Below, piece by piece: positions 1 through 12,951 of a DNA stretch of 64,000 nucleotides. Both the position numbers and the translations under genes were made by a program. This stretch comes from Onchocerca volvulus. Lineage: Eukaryota > Nematoda > Chromadorea > Rhabditida > Onchocercidae. Location: assembly GCA_000499405.2 (NCBI GenBank), contig HG738140.1:7653560-7717559 (forward strand), read 5' to 3'. The notes beneath the pieces are model-generated. The model was given only the letters and a program-made list of their open reading frames with translations, ran no database searches and was not told the DNA's origin. Each line of letters begins with the position of its first letter. Position 1 is the stretch's first letter.

Positions 1-3000
1 AGAAAAATGCAAACATACTTTTGATTTGATATGCCCCAGCATTTTTGAAAAATATTACCATATTTTTTTATCGAATCTAAATGTCTAAATTAATAACTGG
101 TTCAATTCTTGAAATGGTATGCAATAATATTGACATTAAACTTTAAATGTTATCCAAATGTTGAAATGAAACAGAAAAATAATAGCATTGTCGAAAAAAA
201 GTGCTATGAAAGAATGCTGAAATAACAAAATAAAAAAAAAAAAATTTCAATAATCAATCAAATTTTTTTAATATCAACCTTATTCATTCTCAAAAGTCAT
301 TTCCTTTTTTTCTCGAAATGTTTTCAATATAAATTTTTTTGAAGCATCCAAATACTTTTCAAATTCGAAGGAAATAGAGAGATTTGAAAATCGAACTACA
401 CATACAGTAAGTTTATAACAGTTTGAAGAATATCTTTAATACTTGAAAGCCAAAATCTATTTTTGAGTTATTTTTCTAACAGTTCAATCTTAAATTAATT
501 TAAAATACCTCAAAAAAGAGGTGAACTTATTCTTTAACATCCATATTTTCCATAGATTTTAAGCTATTCCTATAGCATTTCTGCAAGCTTTTATCGGTAC
601 TCCTCAGTCACGGTCCCATCAAATCAAAATTAATAATTTTAAAAAATTTCAATAGTCGTGTTAATATCAATGTGCTTAACTCAGTCTGAGCTTGAAAAAT
701 TACCTCAGACTTGATTTTCAGAGAAAAAATGGCATCTGGATGGCAATTTTTCAAAAATGTGTTGTTTCTATCGAAATCTAAGAAAAATTAAAAATAAGCA
801 AAGTTCTGGAAATTATTTGAGTACATAAATACTGACCGAAAAAAAAAAAAAAAAAAAACAAAGACGGGATGATGGAATCAGATCAAAAAGATTATTGTAA
901 AAAGAAAGAATGATATGATTGGCACATATTTGTCGAAGAACTGGAAAACTGATAGAGTCGTTACATAGATAAAATTCTTGCTTTTCCTGGTGACGTAAAT
1001 ACATAAATCGATAAAGTTCTCTAAATAACATTTGTTTAAGACAAATCCATTAAATAAAAGATAATTAAATTACCAGGTAATTTGATTGACTAAGACAGCA
1101 ATATCTTAAATGAGTTTTTCGGATTTCAGTAATAACTTAAGTATTCTTTGTCAATTTGTCCATGAAAAAAACTTTAGCGCAGGCAAAATGGGATTTTTTT
1201 TTTTCATTTCTATATTATTTTGCAAGAAATTTCAAACGAAATTCGATCGAACTGGAAAGACAAGGCAATGATAACAAAAAGAACTTGCATATTTACTACG
1301 GTATCATTTCGCCGTTTTATATTTGAAACTTGTTTCAGTGATGCATTTTCGATTCAACTCCTAAGCAAAGATAAAAATTCAAATTACTCTGATTATTTCA
1401 CAAGCAAGAATACTTGATAATTGCTTCTTCTTACACGTGAAAATTCTTTCTTCTTCATAACAAGTAATTTAAAATTTATGAAAAAATTTCCGCTAAATTA
1501 CAAATAATTAGAAATAATCTTTCACTACAGTAAAAATAATACATTTCTCTCTGGTTATAGATTTTTTATTAAAATTGCTTAAAAATCATAAAGGATCATG
1601 CCTAAATTAAAATAGCTATATTACTAAGAAAATTAAAATGATTCAATCTTACTCAGATGTTTATAACAAAGAAATGTCTTTATTTTTCAACTTCATTTAA
1701 AGTAATTTCGAAAACAGAATTTCGCACCAGCAATTTTTTACTCTAAACACTACCAGTTTTTAGAAAATTTAAAAAATATTATCAATTCTTACATCAAAAT
1801 TCTGCAATGTCCCACCACAAAAGCATCAATTAATTATTTTCTTTATGCAGCAATCAATCATTTTCTGATATAACGGTCAGGCATAATCGAAAAAAAAAAA
1901 AAAAAAAAAAGAAATTTATCTTCCCTTTTAGTTTAAAGAAAATATTGACTTTTATCTCTCCTGGGATTTGTAACACTAATATTGATCCATTCTATAAACA
2001 AACATCATCATATATTTCCTACTATGTTTACTTTTTTGAAATATTTCAGTTCTCTCGATTCCGCTTTTTCTTAACATCTCTAAAAACTACTTTTGTATAC
2101 AATCTTTCATTCAAAAAGAAGTGAGCGAAAAACTCTTCATCTAATTAAAAAGTACGAAATATTACACAATCATAATGATTTGTATGAAAAATTCATAACT
2201 TTCCCTTCAACTTTTGCCCAAAAATAAAAGCAGAAAATGATTGATATTGTATATTCCTAACTAAATTGAATGCATAATTGGATGCAGAATTGTACGCAAA
2301 GTTTAATTTATTTATTTTGGACTAGAGTCTATCTTTTGCAAAAAGAGGTCAACGGTAGTGTGAGGCAACCGACTATAAGGTTAAAAAGCAAAAGAATGAA
2401 GGGGAAAGCAACATCTAAAAATGATAATGTAAAGAAAAGAATCATAAAAATTTTCAAAAAAAAAAAAAAAAACTGCAAAACATGTTGACCACCGATGCGT
2501 TGAAACCAGTTTATTACGAGATTATTCTATTCAGAACATTGGCAATTTTTTCATTCGGATGCTATATATTTCACACATAAATAAATCTTTTTTTAATCTC
2601 CTCTAGCGGTGACGGAAATACAATTTTCTGACAAATGAGTTTTTATGGAACTCAATGAAATGTGACGAAGAAAAGATTGAAAACATATTCGGAAAATTAA
2701 TTAATAAAAGCAATAATTTTTAATGGCTGGTCATTTGCAGATATAGCATTATTATTAATGAACGCTTCGTGATTTCATCCGATACAAATAAAATTTCAAT
2801 TTTTTTTCTTGAATTTTGTGATTTAAAAATTACAATTTCAATTGAATACTATAGAATTAAACTATACAAACATTGATTTTTCACAAAATTGATGACGCAT
2901 TCGTTATTAGTGAATATATTACTTAATCCATTGTAGTAAGATCCAGAATAGTACAAGTTCTGCAATCTTTTACTGAATAAATTTTAAAAATTACAAAATT

Positions 3001-3032
3001 GAAATAAAATAATGAACTTGATATGAACTTAC

Positions 3033-3084
3033 TCTCAGAAGTCGTGCTATCACCCTGCGTCTGAGTAGATAAACGATGGCCCAT
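3033..3084 (-). CDS. Weak candidate first coding exon
   Basis: On the minus strand an acceptor-like CAG stands 10 nt before an ATG (3084-3082). Seventeen codons follow, beginning MGHRLSTQTQGDS, and the exon would end in phase 1 at a perfect GTAAGT donor. I find no matching next exon toward position 1, so the rest would have to lie beyond this window or the call is wrong. No family is recognised. The splice signals are the only support. Confidence 0.18.
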
Positions 3085-3458
3085 TGCTGAACTTCTGATT
3101 TTTCTTCGTCCTCAAATTAAAATATATTTATAGAAAAATACGCTATTTTTTTTCCTGAAACTATGTATTCGAAAAGGCATGAGCTAAAATCATATCTCAT
3201 ATCCGGAAAGGCAGGAATTGTCCTTCCTCTCCGAAGCTATAAATCGAAATTAACCATCCGGAAGTCCCATATCCGGAAAACAAACATACTAGAGATCTCC
3301 CATCCCACTTGCAGATAACACATCGATATTTATCATACGAGCAAATAAAATAATTGTCCATTCCCTACGTGTGACCGAATTTTTGGACGGTTCGGACGAA
3401 TTCTTTGGACACAGACAGTATTTTCCTGGATAAGGATGAGAGACGGTGCAGTATGGCG

Positions 3459-3518
3459 ACGGTATTTACGGTGTAACGACAGTATTTACAGTACGATTAC
3501 AGTATTTTCAATGTTACG
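3459..3518. repeat. Three imperfect 20-bp tandem units
   Basis: Units at 3459-3478, 3479-3498 and 3499-3518 share the core ACRGTATTT followed by a variable tail. A weaker, partly matching unit precedes them. No gene is adjacent, and the role is unknown. Confidence 0.6.
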
Positions 3519-5383
3519 GATAACGATGTGATAGAATGCCGGATACACGCGGGAATTATTATTTCCGGAAAATATAAAAATGAGATGCATGGTCCGAAAC
3601 CATTGACAACGAAGATATCAGTGAGATTTTTTTTTTTTTTTTTTTTGTGAAACAATTTGTCTGGTGGAATGAGATAAGGAAATGTACTAGTTGAAACAAG
3701 TGGATGATATTTTGTCTTCAGAAACTACTAAATCATTTTTAGAAAATGTCGGCGAAATTTTAAAATTAAAGAATAGAATTTAAAAAAAAAAAAATTGAGT
3801 TGTTTCTTTGCTACAAATATTTTTTGTAAAAAGAAGAGAGCGATTGATGGGATTGACAATGGCTGGTATGGAAGAATTGAATAAATTGCTTTGCTTTGTA
3901 TAGAAAAAAAAAAAAAAAAAAGAAGAAAGAAAAAATTGAATTTTCAACATTTAGATAGATAACATAGTGCAAGCAAGAAGTTTGCAACTGGATGCAAACG
4001 GATTATAGGACGTCCATAGAGAAAAGCTTCACTATGCTTAATCTTCTCATTTTGGTTCTTTAATCCGAAATAAAGTTCGAGATTCTTTAGATGTGACAAG
4101 TAATCGATAATCTGCCTTTAATCATAGATATCTTTGAACGTAACAGCTTACTAAATTCTATAATTTGATCTTAAACTCAACAAGATCTCAAGTTTTATTC
4201 CCTAATCTCGAAGTATTCTTAAAGAGAATTATTATAAGATGCAAGATGGTTATTTTTTTGAAGAAAAAAATTCGTCTCAACTAAGTTTGATAAATTAAGC
4301 CATTTAAGGAACTTGATTAAAGCTCATTTCTAAAAAGTTTGAGGAATTAAAAATTTTATAAATCCAAATATTTATAGTGTTCGGATTTATAACTCAACAG
4401 TAGTATAAATGAATTAAACGATTGGATTTGCTATCCGATGAGACGAGATTATTTTCCTTTAATTTTGATTATTACTGGAATCAGTAATAGTGACATGAGC
4501 TAATTCTAACGTCACTATTATTTCAACAGCTAGGTACGTGATGATCAAGTGAGTTCATGCTAAATAGGTTGCTAGTCCTCAAACTGCACTCTCTGTTCGA
4601 TCGTTTTGAATCACCGATTGACAGCTGACGTACAGATCTTTTTGTTTACTTCCTGAATTTTTCATTTCATTCTGATCTAAATTTATTATTTATTTTATAA
4701 GCAGAAGATATATTTAGAAGAACGTCAATTATTATCCAATTATTTCAATTCATTTCTCAGAAAAAATTTTGATTTGTAAACACCATAATGTTAATGGTTT
4801 TAATTTTTTAATTGGAAATAGTCCTTTGAAAGAAATTTAAAAAACTATAACATGTAAAATACATTTCAGATTAAAAAATAAAGAACCAATTCTCATAACA
4901 TGGATGTTTTCAGGAAAAAAAAAAATTGGTCGAATTCTATTTTTTTTTCTATGAATCAATTATTTATTCAGTAAATGAGTTTAGATAAAACAGATGGTCT
5001 CAAAAATTTTTTCATTTCCGCAATCCTTTTTATAGTTCACCAGTTCTTTATTAGATAACTTTTGAATTTTTCGAGAAGTCTGGAGAGAAGTAGTACAAAA
5101 TTTAAAATTAGGCTAAAAGAGCCAGGGAAACAAGCAAGCGAATGGAGAAAGAGGCAAAAACTAAAAAGATAAAATCTTTGTTCTCGATATAGTTGTCAAA
5201 AATGACAATTTTAAAGATTGATTCAGTTACCAAAAAATTGATTCAAACTGGAAAAATGTTTAACAAGTGAGATGTAAAGTAGAGCTTATTCCAAGGATAG
5301 GAACTTTGAATAAAATAAGATGGAAAAAAAAGAGGATGAAAAGAAATGGCTTAGTAGAAATGGATTAGTATGGGAGTTAGTTA

Positions 5384-5468
5384 TTTTACAGCCTGAATGT
5401 AAATAGCATCGCTTCAGTTAGCTTCTTTTACAGCCTGAATGTAAATAAAATCGCTTCAGTTAACTTTC
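5384..5468. repeat. Tandem duplication of a 42-bp unit
   Basis: Two copies stand head to tail (5384-5425 and 5426-5468). Each begins TTTTACAGCCTGAATGTAAA and ends in a TCGCTTCAGTTA segment. They differ at only a few positions, so the duplication is recent. It lies in otherwise featureless sequence. Confidence 0.8.
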
Positions 5469-7387
5469 TTTTGTTGTCTTAAATATCCATGCAATGCTAT
5501 ATGGCCATAAAATATTTGTACACATATCGAAATTGATCTAGTAGGGAAGTTATTTTATAGCTTCCTCAGGAAAACTAAGAACATACTTAACATAGAACAA
5601 ACCACCAATTCTGCAATTTGTTCTTTGGAAAATATTGAAATACTTTAATTAGTCGAGTCATCTAATTAGAATTCAGCCTTTTAAGCTCGATTAATTGCAT
5701 ATATTAAATGAATTAACTTTGTAATCATCTTCCTTCGAAACATAATTATTGGGTTTTCTAATCCCACATAAGCAATCAGCATTAATGAAGATTTAATGAA
5801 TGAATTCTTTGTCAAACTCTAAAATAATACAGCATTTTAACGCTTCAAAGATTTGATTCGATTTTAATTTAACATCTGAGTGAAAATGATCAAATAAACC
5901 AATAGAAATGATAAATGCAATGGCTGATTCTATTTGAAGGAGCGGAATTGTTTCCAATGAAATAACATATAACCAAAATACATTCTAGTCTATGAAGAAA
6001 TTTTTTATGTAAATAATATGCCAAAGATGATTAAATAAATCGAAACAGAGGATAGTGAATGTAATTGAATGAGTCGATAATGATTAGATAAATATAATTC
6101 AATTCAAATTGGAAATTGTTCAAAATAAAATAACTGTTGAAGAAGTCCGATGTGCAGTGTTGAATTAACTATTTTGAAGCTAAGGCATCATCGGGATAAA
6201 TTATCAAAGAAAATCAATAATAAAAATCAAACCAAATTAACCTTCAAATCTTTAAACAATCAAATAACCATGAAAAAGATTTTGATGATTAAACATAATG
6301 ATTGGAAATGTTATCAGACTTTGCTTTTGTAAAATTTTATTTTGGAAAAAATAGAATAATAAATGAAATATAGTAAGTCATAAAAAAGCATTTCCAGCAA
6401 AATTATTCCAAATATTTGATTCAACTTTACAATTCAACATAGAAACACACTTGATATTTGTAATACATTCTTTTTCACATGATCACAATTATATATGAAT
6501 TACTCAAAATGCAGTTTCATCAAATGTGTAGCATGCAGATCTTCAGCATCAACTATTATATAATTGATGAAACCGGATTGGAAATAAATTCACGATTCAG
6601 AAATTTTAGTAATAAATTATATTTACAAAGAATCCATAAATCATAGATCATAATTCGATTCCTACTTTTTTTGCTTATGATTATTTAAAAAAGGACAGAT
6701 AAACTTGACATACTAATTCATCATCACTAATTGCTTCAACTTTTCTATTATGAAGATATGCTGCTGTGAATTTTGCTAAAACTATCACTGTCAAGAGATC
6801 TTATATCTTCACAGAAAGTACTTCATTGATTGGGAGAAGTATGAGAGTGGAACCAGACCAGTGAAACACTAACAGATCTTCTTAGATCAAATAATAAATC
6901 GATTATAATAGGAGTAACAAGAAAGGACAAAAAAATCTTGTAGAGGAATTTCGAGGAAAGAAATTATCGATTTTCATTTTCATAAAATAGAATTGGCTTT
7001 ATTTGCACTTTCAGATCGATGATCTCAAAGTTTCCAAATTAGAAATTATCTTAAAAAAGGAAAGAAAAACTGACTTGCTTTATTGATCAGTTATGAAATT
7101 GATCAACTATATCACTGTGATGATAAAGCATAAAAGTGATTTGAAAAACAACTGATAGAAGCATAAATTGTATTACTAATTCATGGAAATATGAAGAAAG
7201 CATTGAAAAAATTTCAAATAACCTTCATGATATGTGCAATAATTGAACACGATAATATCGATTGATTTGATTTTTGAACATTTATAATAATTTGATTGTA
7301 TAAGGCAAGAAAAGAGTAACAATTGCTAACAAAAAATCGAAATAATGAACGTAGAAACTTTCGGAGACATTCGAAATCACTAAAATA

Positions 7388-10300
7388 TCAGGCGGAAAAA
7401 CCGATCCCGAAACTGTAATCACCAGCAAACAAATTGTAAGATCCAGAGATTATTATTTTGATCGGAAAATCTTTGATGAATTGTTTCTTGACAATACCGC
7501 AAATCGCTCCATCATTCGCTAAATTTCCCCGAACAATCAATCCATATTCCGGTATTTTTGTCTAAAATATGTGATTAAAATTTGTGAATTCATGATTAAA
7601 AAACTGCATTTGAAAAAATCTTTTGAACATTTTAATATCAATAATTTATAAGAAATTTTAAAACTAAAATTTGAGCGAAAACTTTAAATTTTTTGAAGAG
7701 TTTTTTGATTATAAGACTTCAGTTTATTTCTTATGCTATATTAACGACTTTTCTGAAGTATCTTTTACTGAAATTCTCTCTCATTTTTAATACAGATTAA
7801 AATCAATTCTCTATCGCTCAATCAATAAACATAATTTGTTTATCAATTTTGATTTTTGATGCAAAAAAATCAATGCTTGCATCTGATATTGGAAGAATCG
7901 AATTTAATTAAGAGCCTAGACAATTTCAAAGTCTTACTTTGATACCTATGGTACTTCTTAATTGCGTGTAATCATCTATTGAACCTGTTATGTTAATTGC
8001 GCATGCCAAATATTCGTTAATATTTCGAAAATATGAGAAATGATACCCGGTAGTTTTGCAAAAATCAAGACATGCTATATATGTTGGTCCTCTATACCTG
8101 AAAGAGGTTCATTTTAGGTGTGATAAAACTTGATTCAAGAAATTTATCAAGAATTTAGCAAGAAATTCTTGTTCAAAAAAAAAAATCATTGAACAATCAA
8201 GCATTCATAAATTTCATTGTAAAATGCTCCAAGAGCTCACAAATTTTCTGCAATTTCAAAGAGATGGAAATACACATTGCAAATTGGTAGTATTGGAGAA
8301 ACTAATTTAAAATCAATTCATAGCATTCGAAATCAAATAGCCAAGATTTTTAAACCTTAAATTAACTTATAAGAAAGAAAAGGTAAATTTGCGTCAAAAT
8401 CAGTTGACTATTGATTTTCAAGAACATTGCTTATATGTTCTTGAGAATTGCGGAAAATTTGCAACAATAGGTGTACTATTTTTGGCTTCAATTGAAGCTT
8501 CAAATATTTCATTGAAAAACAAACCGCGCATAGTAAGTGACATCAGATAATTGTTGATTAGGTTGCGATCGCATAGACGAAGAACATAATGTTAATTGCG
8601 TACCAAGCGCTAATTTTTGCGTTATACTTCGCAAATAACTGATCGAGCATGTCGCAACTGGACTGGATGGCCAATAGCTGGTATATTTGAGGGCTAATGT
8701 CGCTATACGACCGTAATATTCCACTTCTACATCACTTTTTAGCTTTTTCTCTAAATATTTGAATGATAATTGTCTGAGTTTGATATGAAACACACATCTA
8801 ATGAGTTCAAGTTCCTGTTTTTATGTTTTATATTCAGAGATATTTTGTACCCATTTTCATTATCAGATCATCATGTTAGATGAAATACAGTTTTTATTGC
8901 ATCTTGCATAATGCAATCCATTTTAAGCATATAATTTGCCCTGATGTATTTCAAGCAGAACGAAAGATTAACAATGATGTAAATGTTTTCCGAAATCTTC
9001 TTTTCTCTCTTTACCGATTTTTTTTTTCAATATTTTATCAAAATTTTAACATTTCTGATAAACCCCAAAACTTCTATTAATTTATAAGTAAATAATATCT
9101 TGCAGAAATATATAAGCCAGTAATCAATTTTTAAGCAGATGTTCTTCAGATTAGCTTTTAAGGCGCACTTTTAATTAGGCAAATAGGAAATATTATGATA
9201 CTTTTATCTTCTAATCAGTACTGTATTAAGGAACTCAAAGTGGATTTGCTGAAAAGATTTCACATTACATCAAAATCTCATTTCAACAATTAAGAATATT
9301 TAAAATATTGAAAGCATGATTAGTAAGTTGATGAAAGTTTAACAAATATTTTGAATATTCTCGAAGTATTTTTCTCCGTGACTCAACCAATTTATTTCAA
9401 TTTAAAACTAATTCAAGTTTGTTCACTTTCGCTCATTCAATTTAACTCCATTGGAAGTAATTGAATTCAATTTATTAAATTAGATTTAATTTAAGTCATA
9501 CGAAAACAAGTATCATTGTATATGTAGTTATTATGGTCAAAAATTCCAATTTTGGATAATTCTGTATTTGTTGCAAAAATGTTTGACACACATCAAATTC
9601 TCATATTTCTGTTCATATCCGATCAATGAGAAATAAATTTGAAATGGTCAAATTTTTAGAAAAAGAGTCGTTTGAAATGGAATAATTCTATCATTTGTCG
9701 ATGACATGGAGATCGTCCTTTTGATCGTAAATGGTTTTAATGGCCCAATATCTCGACATCTTTTACCACGAAATATTTGAAAGTTTTATTAAATCTCTCA
9801 TGCAATTGACCAACCTTGTAAAGAGTACGCTATCGACATGTACCAGAAATCATCGAAAATTTGTGAAATGCTTATCAAAGGCCATGGAGTCTTAAAATTG
9901 GTCATCGCTTCAATAAGCATATCATGTTTACCAAATCGTGTTTGTCTTGTCGTCATATATTTTGTGATTAATTCATCGTTCACTTCTGTCGTTCCTATTC
10001 TTAATTTATTTTTTAACTAAAAAAAACAAAAAAGAAAAAAATGCAGCATATAGTTGGAAAATATCGATAAAATTACGAGAAATTTTTCCAAGCTCTAGAG
10101 ATTATAAATTGTAGAACTAATCAAGATTGATAACGTTTTCAATCTGCAAAAGTTTTGTGAAAATTTTTATCGATCTTTAAAAAAATTTCAAAATATAATT
10201 CGAAAGTTCTGGAATAGGGATTGTCTTTTCTCCTTCATTTATTTCTGTTCATAATATATCAAATATAGCAAAATCAATTCGATTTAATTCAAGAATCAAT

Positions 10301-10915
10301 TCGATTTAATTCGATCAGGACTACAACATTGAATCTTTGGTCTTATCAACATCCACGCTTTCAACAAATCTTTATTAAAGTATTTGTAATAAGACAAAGG
10401 ATCCAAAATTTTTCCATGATTAATATAAAAAAATAAATTAAAAAGGATTTTACTTTAGTTATTTTTTTAAAAAAGGAAGTAAAAAAAAAGTGATTTGATA
10501 TTATATTATCATTCGTTATCTGATTATTCAACTAGAATAATCAGTTTTCGATTTCATTTACAAGGACAGATATTATAAGATCTTGTAGATATTGCATAAA
10601 AATAGAGATTTCGATATGAAACAAAGGTAAGAAGTGAGGAAAATTTGTTACCTTTACACCTGTTGATGGAATAAACTTGTTAATTGCAAAGTGCAATCCT
10701 GTGAATTGATTGCTAATGCAAGCTAAAAATTCCTTATGAAAGTTGCTCAATGTTCCTGGATTCAACGCTAATGATTCCGGCAGGTGGATTTTTCTCGATT
10801 TATCAGGCGCATATTTTCGATATATTCGTGGCAATCCACAAGATGGTAGCTTTAGTTTATTCTCCGAAATGACTGACTCCACCATTATGCTCTCTATATT
10901 GATCCATTTTTTCAT
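7388..10915 (-). CDS. Divergent TOM40 paralogue (mitochondrial import pore family)
   Basis: Five exons on the minus strand encode about 341 residues: 10652-10915, 9815-10016, 8525-8750, 7938-8097, 7388-7561. The joined protein follows TOM40 from end to end. An N-terminal NPGTLSNFHKEF segment matches the NPGSLEEMHRKC segment of the neighbouring TOM40, then come VEVEYYGRIATLAL, a YLRSITQKLALG strand and a C-terminal FGIGF beta-signal-like end. TOM40 is the 19-stranded beta-barrel pore of the outer mitochondrial membrane. Intron phases (0,1,2,0) equal those of the gene at 12952-15151, and exon 2 is 202 bp in both. Identity looks low, so the paralogue may be specialised or may no longer conduct preproteins. 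I start at the first ATG (10915); non-ATG codons extend the frame upstream. No stop or frameshift is seen. Confidence 0.8.
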
Positions 10916-11128
10916 TTGCAATATCAATTTTAGAATTTCATTACAAATATTTCAAATACTTCAGTGCATTTCTCCAACTAATCATAATTATCCTTGATAA
11001 GAATTGAATGATCATTGTGAATTGAATGAAGCTCAAAAATTATTAATTTTATAATATTAACTTAATTTTATAGTATGATTACTTAATTCAATTTTATAAT
11101 CTAATCTTTTTAAAAAAAACTCCATCAG

Positions 11129-11340
11129 ACGCCAATCCCAATACAACAATACCAAGACTATCATAGAGAAATATTGTCATCTTTTGAAGATAACAGTGCC
11201 AAGTTACCGCCAAAAAGATTCGCAAAAGTTGAGCGTCATAACTTTATCATATCAAAAGATAGATATATCATGTCGTTGTCTTTCCTTCCACAGCAAATAG
11301 TGCATGTGTATGTCGCAAATGCTCTCACTTTATTAGACAA
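11129..11340 (+). CDS. Unidentified open exon between the two TOM40 genes
   Basis: A 212-nt stretch is bounded by an acceptor (CCATCAG) and a strong donor (GTAAGT). It stays open for 70 codons in phase 0 and ends in phase 2. The reading is protein-like, including KLPPKRFAKVERHNFIISKD and LPQQIVHVYVANALTLLDK. A possible next exon begins at 11674 in the matching phase (FIRSEQGMQRHPCSFPSF) but soon enters poly-A. It has no ATG and I do not recognise the family. It lies on the strand opposite to the TOM40 genes, in the gap between them. It could be part of a small gene, a gene fragment, or chance. Confidence 0.35.
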
Positions 11341-12951
11341 GTAAGTAAATTCAATCAACCATGGATGGATCAATTGTAATGAATTTATTTCACTTCTGGA
11401 GTAAATTCATTACAAACTGATTCACTTCTGGTTGATTTTATGAACATCAACCGTGGTAATGAATAAGATCGATTCACCAAGAATAAAACAAATGCAGCAG
11501 AAATTCTCGAAATTGGAAATCAATGAATATCCTCATATGATAGATGGCTGAGATCAATTACGAAAATGCAGTTCAACATACATAACTATTCAGAACAATA
11601 AATCATCCATTAATTGCCGACTCCTTTGATCTTCAATCTCAATCCTCGACATTAATACTCATCCTGCTGGTAGATTCATACGGAGTGAACAAGGAATGCA
11701 AAGACATCCTTGCTCTTTTCCATCTTTCAACGAAGATCAAACTTGTAATGCGAGTGAACAAAAGCAATGTGAACTTTTATTGTCAAAAAAAAAAAAAACA
11801 AAAAAAAAAACATTGTAATTCTAAAATCAAAAAGCATATCCAACAGTTCACTAACTGCAAATTTTACTTTTTGAATAATATTCGAAATGAAAGGATATAT
11901 TTTACCCCTCATAAATCCGTATGCTTTTGACAAAATACGAAGAAATCATGAAGAAAAAATGAAAATATACGAATCTTTCGAATTCTAAAAGGAGTAAGCA
12001 AAGTAAAACATAGATTGTATAGCATTTAGAAAAGCTATATGTTACTATAAGAAATAAAGACCACAACAAAAACAGATGAATGGAGACGGAAATAAAAAAA
12101 AAAAAAAAAACAAAACAAAACAAATATTACATCAGCAAACTAAATAACAATATAATAGCTAGAAATAGGTTGTAAAAAGATTCAATTGTTAACAATATCA
12201 AATTCTTGAACAAAAAAATCGATAGATTTAACTAAGCATAAAGAGGAACATCACTTTAAATACAGTATAAAGCACAGGTAAAGTATATTTATGAGCGTAA
12301 TATAAAGATTAAAATGATGTCGAAAAATTCCAAAAACCCTGAACGTGCAAAAAAGAAAAAAAAAAGGCTAAATTGCAGCAATCAGCCAATAGAGTTTTAT
12401 GTGCAGAAGCAACCAATCAAAAAATAAGTTTGCTTTCGAAACTAATGCTAGAGTTAGAATGAATAAATAAATAAATATATATATATATGAAATATATATT
12501 CAAGAATCTTTATACAGACTGTTTTTCCTTAACAAACCAAAAATTTACGTGAATAAAATCGATTCGCTCCCATCAAATCTACTAAGCGGTAGCGAAAAAC
12601 TGATGAACTAAAATCCACATTAGAACTATAAATAGCAAAATTCTTAAAAAATGAAATTATACTGGCAATTTTCGAAAATCTTAAAGAAATTATGAGAAAA
12701 ACATCTGAAAAAAACTTGCTGTGATTAATGGATTGATTAAATCCAGATCATTATTGCCATCAAAGATGACATCTAAAACAAATCAAAAAGCTTTATTTAA
12801 TTACAATACAAACATTTTGCTGCCCTTTGGACAGTGTTAATTAAACCGATAAGAACAAAATGGCCAAGTTTATTGCAAAAATTCCAAATTACATAACAAT
12901 TCAGACACACTGATTAACATTTGGTATTTAAAATAATTAATTGTATACTAA

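Larger units (their letters stand above)
1..7387. other. Long AT-rich stretch without a convincing gene
   Basis: Reading frames on both strands are short and low-complexity, and none shows a recognisable domain or a consistent run of exons. What can be named is listed separately: a 3 x 20 bp repeat, a 42-bp tandem duplication and one weak first-exon candidate. A minus-strand open stretch at 813-1031 has fairly protein-like codons but runs into a poly-T tract with no donor site, so I did not call it. Confidence 0.5.

Noticed and set aside
813..1031. Minus-strand 72-codon frame with protein-like middle part
   Set aside because: It ends in a poly-T tract, lacks a donor, and no partner exon or family was found.
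11685..11933. Overlapping ORFs on both strands across a poly-A tract
   Set aside because: Lysine/phenylalanine runs from homopolymers with no domain; only the short phase-compatible part at 11674 was mentioned.
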